A DNA stretch of 64,000 nt from Deltaproteobacteria bacterium (GCA_947445035.1 CANFCK010000012.1:60806-124805), one strand, 5' to 3'. Numbered from the stretch's first letter, positions 16,949 through 27,357 are shown. Translations and numbers: made by a program. The notes: generated by a model not told the origin, from the sequence alone.

Positions 16949-17006
16949 GTTGCAGCCTAAGCTGGTGGCCCGCGAACAGGGTCGGGCCCGTGCTACCTTC
17001 CCCCCC
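16949..17006. promoter_or_regulatory. 58-bp divergent promoter, HExxH operon / radical SAM operon
   Basis: The spacer between two divergent starts. Rightward, an extended -10-like TGCTACCTT has its TACCTT at 16994-16999, only seven bases before ATG 17007, and there is no ribosome-binding site. A leaderless mRNA is therefore likely for the radical SAM gene. No clear leftward -10 was identified. Confidence 0.45.
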
Positions 17007-18740
17007 ATGGACGCGGCGCTGGACGTCACCCTGGACCACGAGTCCGTCGCCAACGAATCCAAGCACTGGGTGCGGCTGACGGCCGCATGCAACAGCAAGT
17101 GCATCTTCTGTCTTGACGCCGAGGCGCAAGACGGGCGGTTCATGTCTTTCGAGGACATCTGCGTCGAGGTGACGCGCGGGCGCGTTGAAAAGACGGCCAG
17201 TCGTCTGGTGGTCAGCGGGGGCGAAGCCACGATCCACCCACGTTTTCACGACGCCGTGCGCTTTGCCAAGACCCAGGGCTACCGCTGGGTACAGACCGTC
17301 ACCAATGGCCAGCGCCTCGCCGATCGCGACTTCTTCCTCGCCGCGGTCGACGCGGGGCTCGACGAGATCACCTTCTCGCTCCATGGCCACACTCCGGAAT
17401 TGCACGATCGCCTCACCAAGACCAAGAACGGCTTCGACAACCTGATGCGGGCGATGATTCGGGCGGTCCGGGACGGCCGCGTGATCGTCAACGTCGATGT
17501 GTGCATCAACAAGCAGAACGTGCGCCATCTTGAGGCCATCGTCGCCCTCTGTTCGCGCGTCGGCGTCAGGGAATTCGACCTGCTCCATGTGATCCCGCAA
17601 GGCGTCGCGTTCGACAACCGGGACGAGCTTTTCTACGACGTCGATGCCCACGCCGAGGACCTCCGCAAGGTCTTCCGGCTGGCGCGGGTCCCCGGCTTCC
17701 ACGTCTGGACCAACCGCTTTCCGGTGCAGCACCTGGAAGGCCTGGAAGAGCTGATCCAGGACCCGCACAAGATGCTCGACGAGGTCGGCGGTCGCCGGGT
17801 GCAGTTCCGTCGTTACCTTGACGAGGGCGTGGCCATCGACTGTCGTGATGCCGCCCGCTGTCCGCACTGCTTCATCGAGCCCTTCTGTTCCGCGCTCGAT
17901 CGCCACGTTGCCCGCGCCCAGCAAGGTGCCTTCGACGTCTTCGAGGTCGGAGATCGTCATGATGTCGCGACACAGGCGCCGGCTGGGACCCGCTGGCTTG
18001 GAGTCACGACCCTTCCGGCGGTCCTGACCCGCCCGGTACGCCTGCCCGCCGCCGCGCTGGACGCGCGCCCCCTCCCCACCGGCTCTCGCATCGTGGTCGA
18101 GCGGCGGGAAGAGCTCGCGGCCGCCCGCCGCGCCGCCGCGCTCAGCACTGGAATCACCATCGAGCTACGCCTCGATCAAGGACTCTGCGCCTGGCTCCTG
18201 GAGCATGCCGAACAGATTCTGCCTGACGACGTTCTTCACGCACCCACGCGGCCGACGGCGCGCGAGTCCAAAGAGCTCGACCCCGACTGGCGCGCCTTCT
18301 TCGTCGCGCTCGGACAGCGGGTCCAGGTCGAAAACCTCCCAGCCTGTCTCGCGCCGGGGACCGTGCTCCTCCCCACCCCGCGCGTCCTCCACACCGAGCT
18401 CTTCCACGACGACGGCCGCTGGGGGGTCAACGCCTTCGTCGACGAGTACATCGCCGCCCACTACCGCGCAAAGTCGCTTCGGTGTCGCGCTTGTCCCGTC
18501 ACCGATCGCTGCGCCGGCCAGCACCTCCAGAGCATCCGCGCCCACGGCTTCGCCCAGCTCCAGCCGCTGAGCGGGGAATGGGCGGTCGACGCCGCGGAAC
18601 AGCTTGCCGCCTGGCCGGCCGGCGACCCAGCGCCCAGGTTGGCGGACGCCGCGCCGCCCTTGTCGCCCGCCCCGCGTTTCCCCGTCTCCGGACACCCGCC
18701 CGTCCCCTTCGTCGACACCGAAGCCGGCCGGCGTAGCTGA
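17007..18740 (+). CDS. Large radical SAM protein, paralog 4 of the 'SLHG' group, with long C-terminal domain
   Basis: 577 residues, about 220 more than its paralogs. Motif C28-x3-C32-x2-C35 (CNSKCIFC); the GGE motif is SGGEATIHP; the group signature is TFSLHGHTPELHD with T and NGF. Two C-terminal cysteine blocks occur: C279/C285-x2-C288-x5-C294 and a second C493-x2-C496-x5-C502 (CRACPVTDRC). The second block ends an added domain (about 320-510) with PIN-free alpha/beta character that I cannot name; a Pro-rich tail follows. Two auxiliary Fe-S clusters are plausible. Its stop overlaps the next start (TGATG). Confidence 0.82.
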   Translation: MDAALDVTLDHESVANESKHWVRLTAACNSKCIFCLDAEAQDGRFMSFEDICVEVTRGRVEKTASRLVVSGGEATIHPRFHDAVRFAKTQGYRWVQTVTNGQRLADRDFFLAAVDAGLDEITFSLHGHTPELHDRLTKTKNGFDNLMRAMIRAVRDGRVIVNVDVCINKQNVRHLEAIVALCSRVGVREFDLLHVIPQGVAFDNRDELFYDVDAHAEDLRKVFRLARVPGFHVWTNRFPVQHLEGLEELIQDPHKMLDEVGGRRVQFRRYLDEGVAIDCRDAARCPHCFIEPFCSALDRHVARAQQGAFDVFEVGDRHDVATQAPAGTRWLGVTTLPAVLTRPVRLPAAALDARPLPTGSRIVVERREELAAARRAAALSTGITIELRLDQGLCAWLLEHAEQILPDDVLHAPTRPTARESKELDPDWRAFFVALGQRVQVENLPACLAPGTVLLPTPRVLHTELFHDDGRWGVNAFVDEYIAAHYRAKSLRCRACPVTDRCAGQHLQSIRAHGFAQLQPLSGEWAVDAAEQLAAWPAGDPAPRLADAAPPLSPAPRFPVSGHPPVPFVDTEAGRRS

Positions 18741-19819
18741 TGGCCAACCTCGGCTACCTCCAGCTCACCCGCGAGTGCAAGCAGGCCTGCCGCTTTTGCT
18801 CCAACCCGCCCAGCGGCGTGGAGCTGAGCGACGCCGAGATGCGCGAATCCATCGATGACCTCGTCGCCCGCGACTACGACGGGGTGATCCTCACCGGGGG
18901 CGAGCCCACCATCGCGCCCCTCCTGTTGCCGGCCGTACACTACGCGCACGCGAACGGCCTGTTCATCCGGATGATCACCAACGGCCAACGGGTGTGCGAC
19001 CGACCGTTCCTGGCAGAGTTGGTCCAGGCCGGGCTCACCCATCTTCACCTGAGCCTGCACTCCAGCCGCGCGATCGTGCACGACTTCGTCACCCAGACCG
19101 CCGGCAGCCACGAAAACATCGACCGCGCCTTGTTCCACGTGGCCGACCTCGGCATCACCGCCGACATCAATACGGTCATCAACGCCTACAACAGCGACCA
19201 CCTCGATGAGACCGTGGCCTGGATCATCGAGCGGCACCCCCATGTGCGCCACTTCGTGTGGAACAACATGGACCCCAACATGAACCGGGCCGAGCGCAAC
19301 CCCGACGTGATTCCTCGTCTTGGCGAGTTCGAGCTGAGCCTGCGCCGCGCCATGCGCCACATCGCCAGGACCGGCCGCAGTTTTCGCGCCGAGCGGGTGC
19401 CGCTTTGCTACATGCCTGAGTTCGCCCACTGCTCGACCGAGACCCGAAAGATCGTCAAGGAGGAGGAGCGCTGCATCCGCTTCCTCGACAAGAAAGGTTT
19501 TGTCCTCCAAAAGCAGTTCTTGCACGGCAAAAGCCCCGCCTGCGACGCCTGCGCGCTCGACCCGGTCTGTGCCGGCTTGTACAGCATGAACTACCACTAT
19601 GACCCGGCCGAGCTGTTTCCCGTGCCGGGTGATCCCGTCCAGGTCATGCGGGCAGTGCTGCGCCGGGAGCCCGAGCCTGAGCTGGTGGAGCGCATCCTCG
19701 CCCGCCGTGGCCTGCGCAGCGACGAGCAGCCCGACGACCATGGCCTCCGCAGCCCAGGCGGCGCCAGCGTCTCAGAGCCCCATGCCGAGAGCGCCCGCAT
19801 CGTGCGCGGCGCCAAATAG
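18740..19819 (+). CDS. Radical SAM protein, paralog 5 of the 'SLHG' group
   Basis: 359 residues. Motif C13-x3-C17-x2-C20 (CKQACRFC), TGGEPTIAP, MITNGQRV and the group signature as HLSLHSS, HDF, T and GSH. The C-terminal block is C268-x2-C271-x5-C277 (CDACALDPVC). An unstructured Pro/Ser/His tail of about 40 residues ends the protein. It begins one base inside the preceding stop and is followed 16 bases later by a ferredoxin, forming a three-gene rightward operon from the divergent promoter at 17 kb. Confidence 0.83.
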   Translation: MANLGYLQLTRECKQACRFCSNPPSGVELSDAEMRESIDDLVARDYDGVILTGGEPTIAPLLLPAVHYAHANGLFIRMITNGQRVCDRPFLAELVQAGLTHLHLSLHSSRAIVHDFVTQTAGSHENIDRALFHVADLGITADINTVINAYNSDHLDETVAWIIERHPHVRHFVWNNMDPNMNRAERNPDVIPRLGEFELSLRRAMRHIARTGRSFRAERVPLCYMPEFAHCSTETRKIVKEEERCIRFLDKKGFVLQKQFLHGKSPACDACALDPVCAGLYSMNYHYDPAELFPVPGDPVQVMRAVLRREPEPELVERILARRGLRSDEQPDDHGLRSPGGASVSEPHAESARIVRGAK

Positions 19820-19835
19820 CCCCGCCGGAGTCAGG

Positions 19836-20054
19836 ATGCCCGATCCCATGAAAAAACATCCCGCCAACGCCGCCGGGCCCTGGTACGTCGATGTGAACTG
19901 CATCAGCTGCGACACCTGCACCGACATCTCACCGGAGATCTTCGGTCGCGACGGGGATCGTAGAGCGTTCGTTCGGGAGCACCGGCCGGCCGAGGCGTCG
20001 TTGTTCCAGTTCGCGGTGGAGAGCTGCCCGGTGGAGGCGGTGGGGGAGGAGTAG
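19836..20054 (+). CDS. Single-cluster ferredoxin
   Basis: 72 residues with C22-x2-C25-x2-C28 and C64-Pro, the arrangement of a small [4Fe-4S]/[3Fe-4S] ferredoxin (CISCDTCTDISPEIF then SCPVEAV). GGAG at 19827-19830 supports ATG 19836; a second ATG at 19848 is possible. Its place directly after two radical SAM genes makes it the natural electron donor for reductive SAM cleavage (inference). Its own reductase is not in the window. Confidence 0.85.
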   Translation: MPDPMKKHPANAAGPWYVDVNCISCDTCTDISPEIFGRDGDRRAFVREHRPAEASLFQFAVESCPVEAVGEE

Positions 20055-20098
20055 GGCGCTGCCGCGCTATCCACCCCTGGTCACGATCTGGTGACCGC

Positions 20099-21871
20099 TC
20101 ACCGCCCGACCACGTAGATCCCCGCCACCGCCGGTCCGGCACCGTCACGCGCACCCCGCGCATCCACGTCCACCCCGAGGATCCGCGCCTCCGCGACAGC
20201 CTCCCCTTCCACCGCTGGCGCACCCGGCGCCCGATACCGGTGAGTCGCCCCCTCCTCCGTCCACCGCGCCGGCCCGAGGGTCTGCATCAACTCACAAAAG
20301 TCAGTCCCCCGCCCCCCGGCGCTCACCATCGCATCCGCAGGCAGGCCGGGAACGACCCTGGCCAGAAACCGCCACTCCTCGCGGTGTTGCCACACTGGGC
20401 CCGACAGCAGCGGCCCGGTCAGGACGCCGCCCAGCGCCACCAGCCAGCCGACGCGCCCCATCCGCACCGCGCCCGCGGCCACCAGCATGACCAGTCCTCC
20501 CTGCGCGAACAGCTGCAGCCGCGCCGCATCGGGTAGCGGGGTGACCTTCAGTACGAAGGGGGCAGCGCCGAGGATGGAAAGCGCCAACGCCTCACGACGA
20601 AGTCCGGTCGCGGCCGAGACCCCCACCGCCGCCACCGCCCACCACAACCAGGGCGTAAAGCCGGCGTGTGCCGCGACAAAATAGCCCGAGGAAGGTCCAG
20701 GCTCCCCAAAGCGCGGCAACGCGAGTGCCAGGAGGGCGCCGGTGTCCGGCTCGCCCGCCAACGCCCGGCCATCCACCCCGCTCGCCACCACGAAACTCAA
20801 AAGGGCCAAAATCGCGGCGCCGCCCGTCCAACGCCCCACGCCGGGCACCCCCCAGAGCCAGAACCCGAGGACCGGGACCAGCGCAGCCATGTCCGGCCTC
20901 GTCGCGATGGCACAAACACCAGCCGCCGCCATCAGCAAGGCACCAGCGCGCTCACAGCGGCGCAGCTCTACCGCGCCGACGAGGGCCAACGTCGCCCAGG
21001 TGACGGCGCTGAGGTGCATCGCCTCGCTGCGGGAGATGGCCACGTGAACCGGCAAAAGCCCTCCCACGACCGCCGCCGCCCAGGCCTCGCGACGTCCGAC
21101 GAGCCGGTCTACAATCCACGCCAGACAGGCCGGCCACGCGCTCGCGAAGGCGAGGTTGGTCCAGAACACTGCATCCGGGCGCGCCCCGAGCAGGTCCACC
21201 GCCGGCCGCATCCACAGCGCGTACCCGGGCCCCCAGCTTTCGTTTCGCGAGAGCCCCAAGGCAACCAGGAGCTTCTGGTACCCAGCGTCTCCGCCGTTGA
21301 ACAGCGCGGGCGTCGTCAATGACATACGAACGACCAGCGCCATGACAAAGGCTGCACCCACCAGCCGTCGCCTTTCGCGAGACAACCACGCCGCGAGCGC
21401 GAGCGCGGCCACCGCCATTACGGCGACGAACCCGCGCGACACCGGGGCCGGTTCCATCGCCGAGACGACCGCCGCCGGCCGGACGCCGGGCGAACGCCCC
21501 GCCGGCGTCGCTCCCGTCGGCGCCGAGGCCTCTACCACCGCCACCTCGCCAACCCCCGCGGCCATCCACTCACACAGCGGCTCCAACGCAAGGCGACCCA
21601 CCCGCCCCTCGACCAGCTCCGGCCGCGGAAACAGCGTCCGCCCCGCGACTGAACAGAGCCCCTGGTGCGCGCCGTCGTCGCGGGTCACCTCCGCAACCAT
21701 CTCGCCACTGTCCCCGACGAGCCAGTAGCGCTCGAACTCGGGGTGTACGACGATGCGGGTGATCTGTGCGCTCAGCAGCCGATCGCCGACCGCCCCGAAG
21801 GTGCCAACGGTCACCTCCGCAGGCTCGGTCGCGAGGGCGTAGCCGAGCGCTGAAACCCACCACATTGCCAC
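20099..21871 (-). CDS. Polytopic membrane protein with GT-C-like layout
   Basis: 590 residues: a soluble N-terminal part (about 1-140) and then roughly ten hydrophobic segments, ending in a soluble C-terminal region. The arrangement, with an acidic motif early in the membrane part (FNGGDAGYQ), recalls membrane glycosyltransferases acting on lipid-linked sugars, but no diagnostic catalytic motif was found. GTG 21871 or ATG 21865 could be the start. The gene converges on the ferredoxin gene (44 bases between stops) and is not obviously part of the Hxs system. Confidence 0.6.
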   Translation of the reverse strand: MAMWWVSALGYALATEPAEVTVGTFGAVGDRLLSAQITRIVVHPEFERYWLVGDSGEMVAEVTRDDGAHQGLCSVAGRTLFPRPELVEGRVGRLALEPLCEWMAAGVGEVAVVEASAPTGATPAGRSPGVRPAAVVSAMEPAPVSRGFVAVMAVAALALAAWLSRERRRLVGAAFVMALVVRMSLTTPALFNGGDAGYQKLLVALGLSRNESWGPGYALWMRPAVDLLGARPDAVFWTNLAFASAWPACLAWIVDRLVGRREAWAAAVVGGLLPVHVAISRSEAMHLSAVTWATLALVGAVELRRCERAGALLMAAAGVCAIATRPDMAALVPVLGFWLWGVPGVGRWTGGAAILALLSFVVASGVDGRALAGEPDTGALLALALPRFGEPGPSSGYFVAAHAGFTPWLWWAVAAVGVSAATGLRREALALSILGAAPFVLKVTPLPDAARLQLFAQGGLVMLVAAGAVRMGRVGWLVALGGVLTGPLLSGPVWQHREEWRFLARVVPGLPADAMVSAGGRGTDFCELMQTLGPARWTEEGATHRYRAPGAPAVEGEAVAEARILGVDVDARGARDGAGPAVAGIYVVGR

Positions 21872-21887
21872 GCCCTCACCGCCGCGC

Positions 21888-21930
21888 TTGAGGCTCGGCC
21901 AAAGACGACCTATACTCCTCTGCTCGGAGG
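21888..21930 (+). promoter_or_regulatory. Sigma-70-like promoter and RBS
   Basis: TTGAGG at 21888-21893, a 17-base spacer, and TATACT at 21911-21916 form a good housekeeping-type promoter. GGAGG follows at 21926-21930. The predicted transcription start near 21923 leaves only a few bases before the ribosome-binding site. Confidence 0.7.
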
Positions 21931-21954
21931 TGTCTCATCCGACACGCCCACCTT

Positions 21955-24522
21955 TTGCTCGCGGCAGTCTTGATCCTCGTTGGTTGCGACGGCGACAACG
22001 GCGTCACCAAGTTCACCAAGCCGCCGCTCGTCACCATCGAGACGCCGACCTCGGGCACCTCGGTCAACGAGGGGGTCACGGTCAACATGCGCGCGCGCGT
22101 CGTGGACGAAATCTACGAGACCTCCCTTTCCAGCATCAGCGCCTCGTGGGCGGTCAACGGCGCCAGCACCTGCGAAGGCGCCGTCTTCGACATCAACGGG
22201 CTGTCCGAGTGCACGACCGTCTTTGCGCGCGGCGCCGCACAAATCAGCATCACTGCGATCAACCCCGACGGGGAGTCCGCCGTCGCGACCTCCGATATCA
22301 CTGTGAACAAGAACGACGCCCCGTCGGCGGACATCGTCGCGCCCGTGTTCGGTGAAGAATATTACGCCAACTCCCTCACTCTTTTTGAGGGGCTCGTCGC
22401 GGACGGGGAAGATCTGCCCGAGACCATGACCGTGGAGTGGAAGTCATCGCTCGACGGTGTGCTTGCGTTGTCGACCGCGCCGGGCAGCGACGGAAAGACG
22501 ACGGGAACCTCGCTGCTCAGCATCGGCGAACACGAAATCGTGCTGACGGTCACCGACACCACGGGCCGGACCGGCTCCGACTTCACCACCATCGTGGTGG
22601 CCGCGGGCGCGCGCCCCACGCTTACGCTGGTCGCCCCAGTGTCTGGGGATCGGGTCAACATCGGCGACACGGTCTATTTCGAGGCCTACGTCGAGGACGT
22701 CGAGGACCCTCCGGACGCGCTCACCTTCAGTTGGGAGTCCGATCTCGACGGCGTCTTCTCGGCGCAGGGCGCGGGCAGCGACGGTACCGCCAGCTTCACC
22801 TACGATGGGCTCAGCCACGGCGTGCATACCATCACCGTGTATGCCACCGATACCGATGCGATCACCTCCCGCGACAGCGCCACGCTCTATGTGAACGAGG
22901 GCCCCGAAGCGCCCACGGTGCACATCGAGCCGGATCCGGCAGGCTCGGGCGATGCCCTGACCGTGGTCATGGACACCGCCAGCTACGACTCCGACGGCGA
23001 CACGGTCACCTACAGCTACTTCTGGTACCTCAACGGGGTCGACTCCGGCCTCACCAGCAACCCGCTCCCCGCCTCGGCCACCACCCGGGGTGACATCTGG
23101 ATCGTCTACGTGGTGCCGAACGACGGGGCCGCGGACGGTCCGGAAGGCACCGACAGCGCCACCATCGGCAACGGCCCGCCGTCGTTCACCAGCGTGACCA
23201 TCACCCCGGCCACCGCGTACACCGACGACACCCTCACCGCGAATCCGGTGGGCTGGTCCGATCCCGACGGCGACGCCGAGATCGACGAGTTCCAGTGGTA
23301 CCTCAACGGCACCGCCATCGTCGGCGCGACCGACCCCACGTTGGCCGGCAGCTACTTCGTCCGGGGCGACAGCGTCACCGTGGACGCGACGCCCTACGAC
23401 GGGCGCGATCGCGGCGCCACGGTCACCTCCGGCACCCGCCTCATCCAGAACTCGGATCCGAGCGCGCCCTCGATCGACGTCACCCCGAACTATCCGGAAG
23501 ACGACGACGAGCTCGTCTGCAGCGTGGTCATCGCCAGCACCGACATCGACGGCGACAGCCTCACCTACACCTACGCCTGGACCGTCAACGGCGTCGCCAG
23601 CTCGATCACCAGCGGCAACGTGGCCTCGTCCTACACCAGCGACGGGGAAACGTGGCTCTGTTCGGTCACCGCCTCGGACGGCGCCGCCACCAGCAGCGCC
23701 GGCAGCGACTCGGTGCTCGTGGGCGACTACACCGCCCCGGACGCGCCCATCCTCGATGCGGTGGACGCCTACCGCAACGACGCGTCGGCCACAGTCAGCG
23801 GCAGTAGCGAGGCTTTCGCAACGATTACCCTGTACATCTCAAGCTCGACCGGCGTGACCACCGACAGTACGACCGCCAACGGTGCGGGGACCTTCAGCTT
23901 CAGCGAGGCCCTGGTCGCCGGGTACAGCTACACATTCTACGCCACGGCCACCGACGCTTCGGGCAACACCTCGAGCGTCAGCAACGTCGTCGGTACCGAG
24001 GTTTGCGACCCCCCCGACGACTACGAAGACACGACGGCCTACGGCGACAGTTGCGCAGATCCGGTGATCGACTGGTCGGCGATCGCGTCGGACGCCGCCA
24101 CCACCATCGAGTTCAACGGCAACATTCTCGACTCCAGCGACGACGACTGGTACTACATCGAGAGCAGCAACACCTACACCACGGCGTACAACCCCTATCG
24201 TTTCCACGTCGAACTCAGCGCCGGCTCCAGCGAATATGCCTTTGTGGTCTACGATGGCGGCTGCACCGACACCTACCTCGAGTGCGGTAGCGGCTCCTCC
24301 ACCGACCCCGAAGGCGCCGGCTACACCGAGTACGAAATCTTCCAAGAAGACCAGGGAGATGGGTCACATTCCATCCCCTCGGACACCCGCACCTGCACCA
24401 CGGGCGACGTGTACAACGACTGCGAGGACCTGTCCTCGGCCTACTACATCCACGTTTTCCGGACCACGACGGCCTACTCCTGCCAGGAGTACACCATCCA
24501 GGTCACCAACGGCGTCTGGTAG
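21955..24522 (+). CDS. Surface lipoprotein with Ig/PKD-like repeats
   Basis: 855 residues from TTG 21955. A lipobox LVGC gives a lipid-anchored Cys. The body consists of repeated beta-sandwich domains with recurring [19 protein letters not shown] motifs (PKD or Ig-like), a Big-type domain near 600-690, and a C-terminal [18 protein letters not shown] domain rich in Tyr and Cys. The TTG start leaves an unusually short signal peptide without positive charge. Reading upstream in frame, an ATC at 21937 lies six bases after GGAGG and would add IRHAHL, giving a normal lipoprotein signal, so the true start may be ATC. Probable cell-surface adhesin or scaffold; the function is not identifiable. Confidence 0.8.
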   Translation: MLAAVLILVGCDGDNGVTKFTKPPLVTIETPTSGTSVNEGVTVNMRARVVDEIYETSLSSISASWAVNGASTCEGAVFDINGLSECTTVFARGAAQISITAINPDGESAVATSDITVNKNDAPSADIVAPVFGEEYYANSLTLFEGLVADGEDLPETMTVEWKSSLDGVLALSTAPGSDGKTTGTSLLSIGEHEIVLTVTDTTGRTGSDFTTIVVAAGARPTLTLVAPVSGDRVNIGDTVYFEAYVEDVEDPPDALTFSWESDLDGVFSAQGAGSDGTASFTYDGLSHGVHTITVYATDTDAITSRDSATLYVNEGPEAPTVHIEPDPAGSGDALTVVMDTASYDSDGDTVTYSYFWYLNGVDSGLTSNPLPASATTRGDIWIVYVVPNDGAADGPEGTDSATIGNGPPSFTSVTITPATAYTDDTLTANPVGWSDPDGDAEIDEFQWYLNGTAIVGATDPTLAGSYFVRGDSVTVDATPYDGRDRGATVTSGTRLIQNSDPSAPSIDVTPNYPEDDDELVCSVVIASTDIDGDSLTYTYAWTVNGVASSITSGNVASSYTSDGETWLCSVTASDGAATSSAGSDSVLVGDYTAPDAPILDAVDAYRNDASATVSGSSEAFATITLYISSSTGVTTDSTTANGAGTFSFSEALVAGYSYTFYATATDASGNTSSVSNVVGTEVCDPPDDYEDTTAYGDSCADPVIDWSAIASDAATTIEFNGNILDSSDDDWYYIESSNTYTTAYNPYRFHVELSAGSSEYAFVVYDGGCTDTYLECGSGSSTDPEGAGYTEYEIFQEDQGDGSHSIPSDTRTCTTGDVYNDCEDLSSAYYIHVFRTTTAYSCQEYTIQVTNGVW

Positions 24523-24532
24523 CCCCCCCCTC

Positions 24533-27337
24533 ATGTGGCTTCTGGTGCTCATCGCGGGCTGCCAGGGGCCCACGCTCACCGAACGTTTCGGCGCCGCCAA
24601 GTCAGCAGACCTCGACGGCGACGGCTTCGTGGACGGCGACGACTGCAATGACGACGACCCCGCGGTCAACCCCGACGCGATCGAAGCTTGCAACGCCGTC
24701 GATGACAATTGCGACGGCGCCATCGACGAGACCGGCTGCGCCTGCACCGCACTGGACGACGGGCGCCACAACTTCCTGCTCTGCAGCACTGCGGCCACCT
24801 GGACCGCGGCCGCCACCGCTTGCGACGGCTGGGGCTACCATCTGGCCGATGTGGACGACGCGACAGAGGATGGCTGGCTCTGGAGCGAGGCCAACGCGGT
24901 CTCCAGCACCAACTGGTGGTTCGGGCTCAACGACTCGGCCACCGAGGGCAGTTGGGCCTGGGACGGAGGAAGCGACAGCCCGTACACAAACTGGCGCGCC
25001 GGCGAGCCCAATGACTACGGCACGGGCGAGGACTGCGTCTGGGTCACGCCTACCGGCGCCGGCCAGTGGAACGACAAAGACTGCACGGCCACCGCCGCCT
25101 ACATCTGCGAGGCGGGGTGCGTCACCTCCACCCGCTACGCCGACATCGACGACGACGGCTACGGCGACCCTGCCGCTGCCGCGCGGGTCTGCGACGCCGA
25201 GAGCGCCTACGTCGACGACGCCACCGACTGCGACGACGCCGACGCTACGGTGAACCCCGCCGCTGTCGAGCAGTGCGACGACGCCGACCTCGACGAAGAC
25301 TGCTCGGGCGACGCGGACGACGCCGACGCGGGCGTCGATCCCAGCGGGCTCTCCACCTGGTACGTGGACGCCGACGGCGACGGCGCTGCGGGGACCGCCA
25401 CGGTGGCCTGTGACGCTCCGGCTGGCTCGACGACCACCGCCACCGACTGCGACGACACCGACGCCACCGTGGCGCCTGGGGCGCTCGACCTGGCCGGCGA
25501 CGGCACCGACCAGGACTGCGACGGCGCCGACTCGTGTACCTGGTACGCGGACACCGACGGGGACGGTTGGGGGGACGACACCAGCCCCTCCGTGGACTGC
25601 ACGACCGTGCCCCCCGCCCACGTGGCCACGCCCGGCGACTGCGACGACGCCGATGCCAGCGCCTATCCAGAAGCCCCCGACACCCCCTACGACGGCGTCG
25701 ACAGCGATTGCCTCGGCGACAGCGACGACGACGCCGACCGCGACGGAGTCGACCGCGGCGCCGATTGCGATGACACCGATCCCAGCGTGCTTCCGGGAGC
25801 GTCCGAAGCCTGCAATGGCGTGGACGACGACTGCGACGGCGCGCTCGACGACGATGCCCCCTGTCCAGGCGACGTCGCCGCCTACGACGGCCACGCCTAC
25901 TTCTTCGTGACCACCGCCGCCTCCTGGCCCAACGCCCAGGCCGCTTGCGCCACCTGGGGCTACCACCTCGTTGATCTGCGCGACGCCACCGAGGCGGCCT
26001 GGGTGTGGGCCGCCGCCGAAACGACAGACGACGCACACCGGTGGTGGCACGGCTACAGCGACCAGGGCGCCGAAGGCACCTTCGTCTGGGACGGCACCAG
26101 CCCTTCGGCCTTCATCGACTGGCGCGCCGGCGAGCCCAACGACTTCGGCGGCAACGAAGACTGCGCGGCCTTCGCCGACGATGGCGCTGCCCAGTGGGTG
26201 GACCGCCCCTGCGATGAGGTCGTCCCCTACATCTGCGAGGCCGGCTGTGAGCCCTTTGCCGTGCACGACGACGCCGACGACGACGGGTACGGCGACCCGG
26301 CCACCGAGGCGCAGTCGTGCTCCGTCGGCGAAGGGCAAGCCATCGACGCGACCGACTGCGATGACAACGACGCCGCGATCTCACCGGCGGCCGTCGAGGT
26401 CTGTAGCGACAGCGCGCTTGACGACGATTGCGACGGACTCGTGGACGACCTCGACCCGTCGATGGATCCCGCCACGGTGCCGACGTGGACGACCGACGGG
26501 GATGGGGACGGCTACGCCGCCCTACCGGGAACGCTCCGCGTGTGCAGTCCGCCGGGGGGATGGTCGCTGGAGCTTGGCGACTGTGACGACGCCGTCGCGA
26601 CCACACACCCCGGCGCCGACGACCCCGACGACGGCCTCGACGCCGACTGCGACGGCGCCGACGAGCGCTACGACGGCGATGCCGACGGCGTCCGCGACAC
26701 CGTTGAACGCCGGCTGGGCCTGGATCCGACGGCTCTAGATTCAGACAGCGACGGCGTCCCGGATGCCAACGAGCTTGGCGACGAGGCGGCGCCCCACGAC
26801 CGCGATGGCGACGGCATCCTCGACGCGCTCGACCTCGACGACGACGGCGATGGCACCCCCACTGCCGACGAGCTCGGCGACGGCACCCCCCCCACCGACA
26901 CCGACACCGACGGCACGCCAGACTACCTGGACCTCGACAGCGACAACGACGGCCGCCCCGACGCGACCGAGGCCGCCCTCGACAGTGACCACGACGGCAT
27001 CGACAACGCCCGCGAGGCCGACGACGACGGCGATGGCCGCGCCACCCTCGACGAAGACGCCGCGCCCCCCGACCCCGACGGCGACGGCGTCCCCAACTCG
27101 ATGGACCAGGACAGCGACGGCGATCTGTGCTTGGACGTCGACGAGACCGATGCCGCCTGGCTCGACGCGGGGGTCGGGTGTCCGGAGGTGGACACGGCCT
27201 CCGACGAGGACGCGCCGCCGGACTGTGGGTGCGCCGCGGGGGCGAGGACGGGCGCCCACAGGCTGGCAGTTGCCCTGGGCTTGATCGCCGCGCTTCGGCG
27301 GAGGCGGCTCGGAGTCGTCACCCGCCAGGCCGGGTAG
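24533..27337 (+). CDS. MopE-repeat, C-type lectin, MYXO-CTERM-like surface protein
   Basis: 934 residues. Lipobox-like LIAGC (C10). Several MopE-type metal-binding repeats of the form D-C-D-D ... E-x-C-x-x-x-D-x-D-C-D-G follow. Two C-type-lectin-like domains lie near residues 80-200 and 445-570 ([15 protein letters not shown] and YICEAGC). Thrombospondin type 3-like Asp-rich repeats occupy about 710-880. The C-terminus is CGCAAG, a hydrophobic helix and an Arg cluster, a MYXO-CTERM-like sorting signal. Having both an N-terminal lipobox and a C-terminal anchor is odd. It starts 10 bases after the previous stop, so the pair is co-transcribed. Likely Ca2+-binding surface adhesion. Confidence 0.85.
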   Translation: MWLLVLIAGCQGPTLTERFGAAKSADLDGDGFVDGDDCNDDDPAVNPDAIEACNAVDDNCDGAIDETGCACTALDDGRHNFLLCSTAATWTAAATACDGWGYHLADVDDATEDGWLWSEANAVSSTNWWFGLNDSATEGSWAWDGGSDSPYTNWRAGEPNDYGTGEDCVWVTPTGAGQWNDKDCTATAAYICEAGCVTSTRYADIDDDGYGDPAAAARVCDAESAYVDDATDCDDADATVNPAAVEQCDDADLDEDCSGDADDADAGVDPSGLSTWYVDADGDGAAGTATVACDAPAGSTTTATDCDDTDATVAPGALDLAGDGTDQDCDGADSCTWYADTDGDGWGDDTSPSVDCTTVPPAHVATPGDCDDADASAYPEAPDTPYDGVDSDCLGDSDDDADRDGVDRGADCDDTDPSVLPGASEACNGVDDDCDGALDDDAPCPGDVAAYDGHAYFFVTTAASWPNAQAACATWGYHLVDLRDATEAAWVWAAAETTDDAHRWWHGYSDQGAEGTFVWDGTSPSAFIDWRAGEPNDFGGNEDCAAFADDGAAQWVDRPCDEVVPYICEAGCEPFAVHDDADDDGYGDPATEAQSCSVGEGQAIDATDCDDNDAAISPAAVEVCSDSALDDDCDGLVDDLDPSMDPATVPTWTTDGDGDGYAALPGTLRVCSPPGGWSLELGDCDDAVATTHPGADDPDDGLDADCDGADERYDGDADGVRDTVERRLGLDPTALDSDSDGVPDANELGDEAAPHDRDGDGILDALDLDDDGDGTPTADELGDGTPPTDTDTDGTPDYLDLDSDNDGRPDATEAALDSDHDGIDNAREADDDGDGRATLDEDAAPPDPDGDGVPNSMDQDSDGDLCLDVDETDAAWLDAGVGCPEVDTASDEDAPPDCGCAAGARTGAHRLAVALGLIAALRRRRLGVVTRQAG

Positions 27338-27357
27338 CGGGGGCCAAAAACACAGAA

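Noticed and set aside
16949..17230. Extended N-terminus of the HExxH protein
   Set aside because: It would run across the start of the divergent radical SAM gene and has no family-like sequence; GTG 16948 fits better.
24602..26338. 578-codon antisense Gly/Val-rich frame
   Set aside because: Shadow of the Asp-rich MopE repeats on the other strand.
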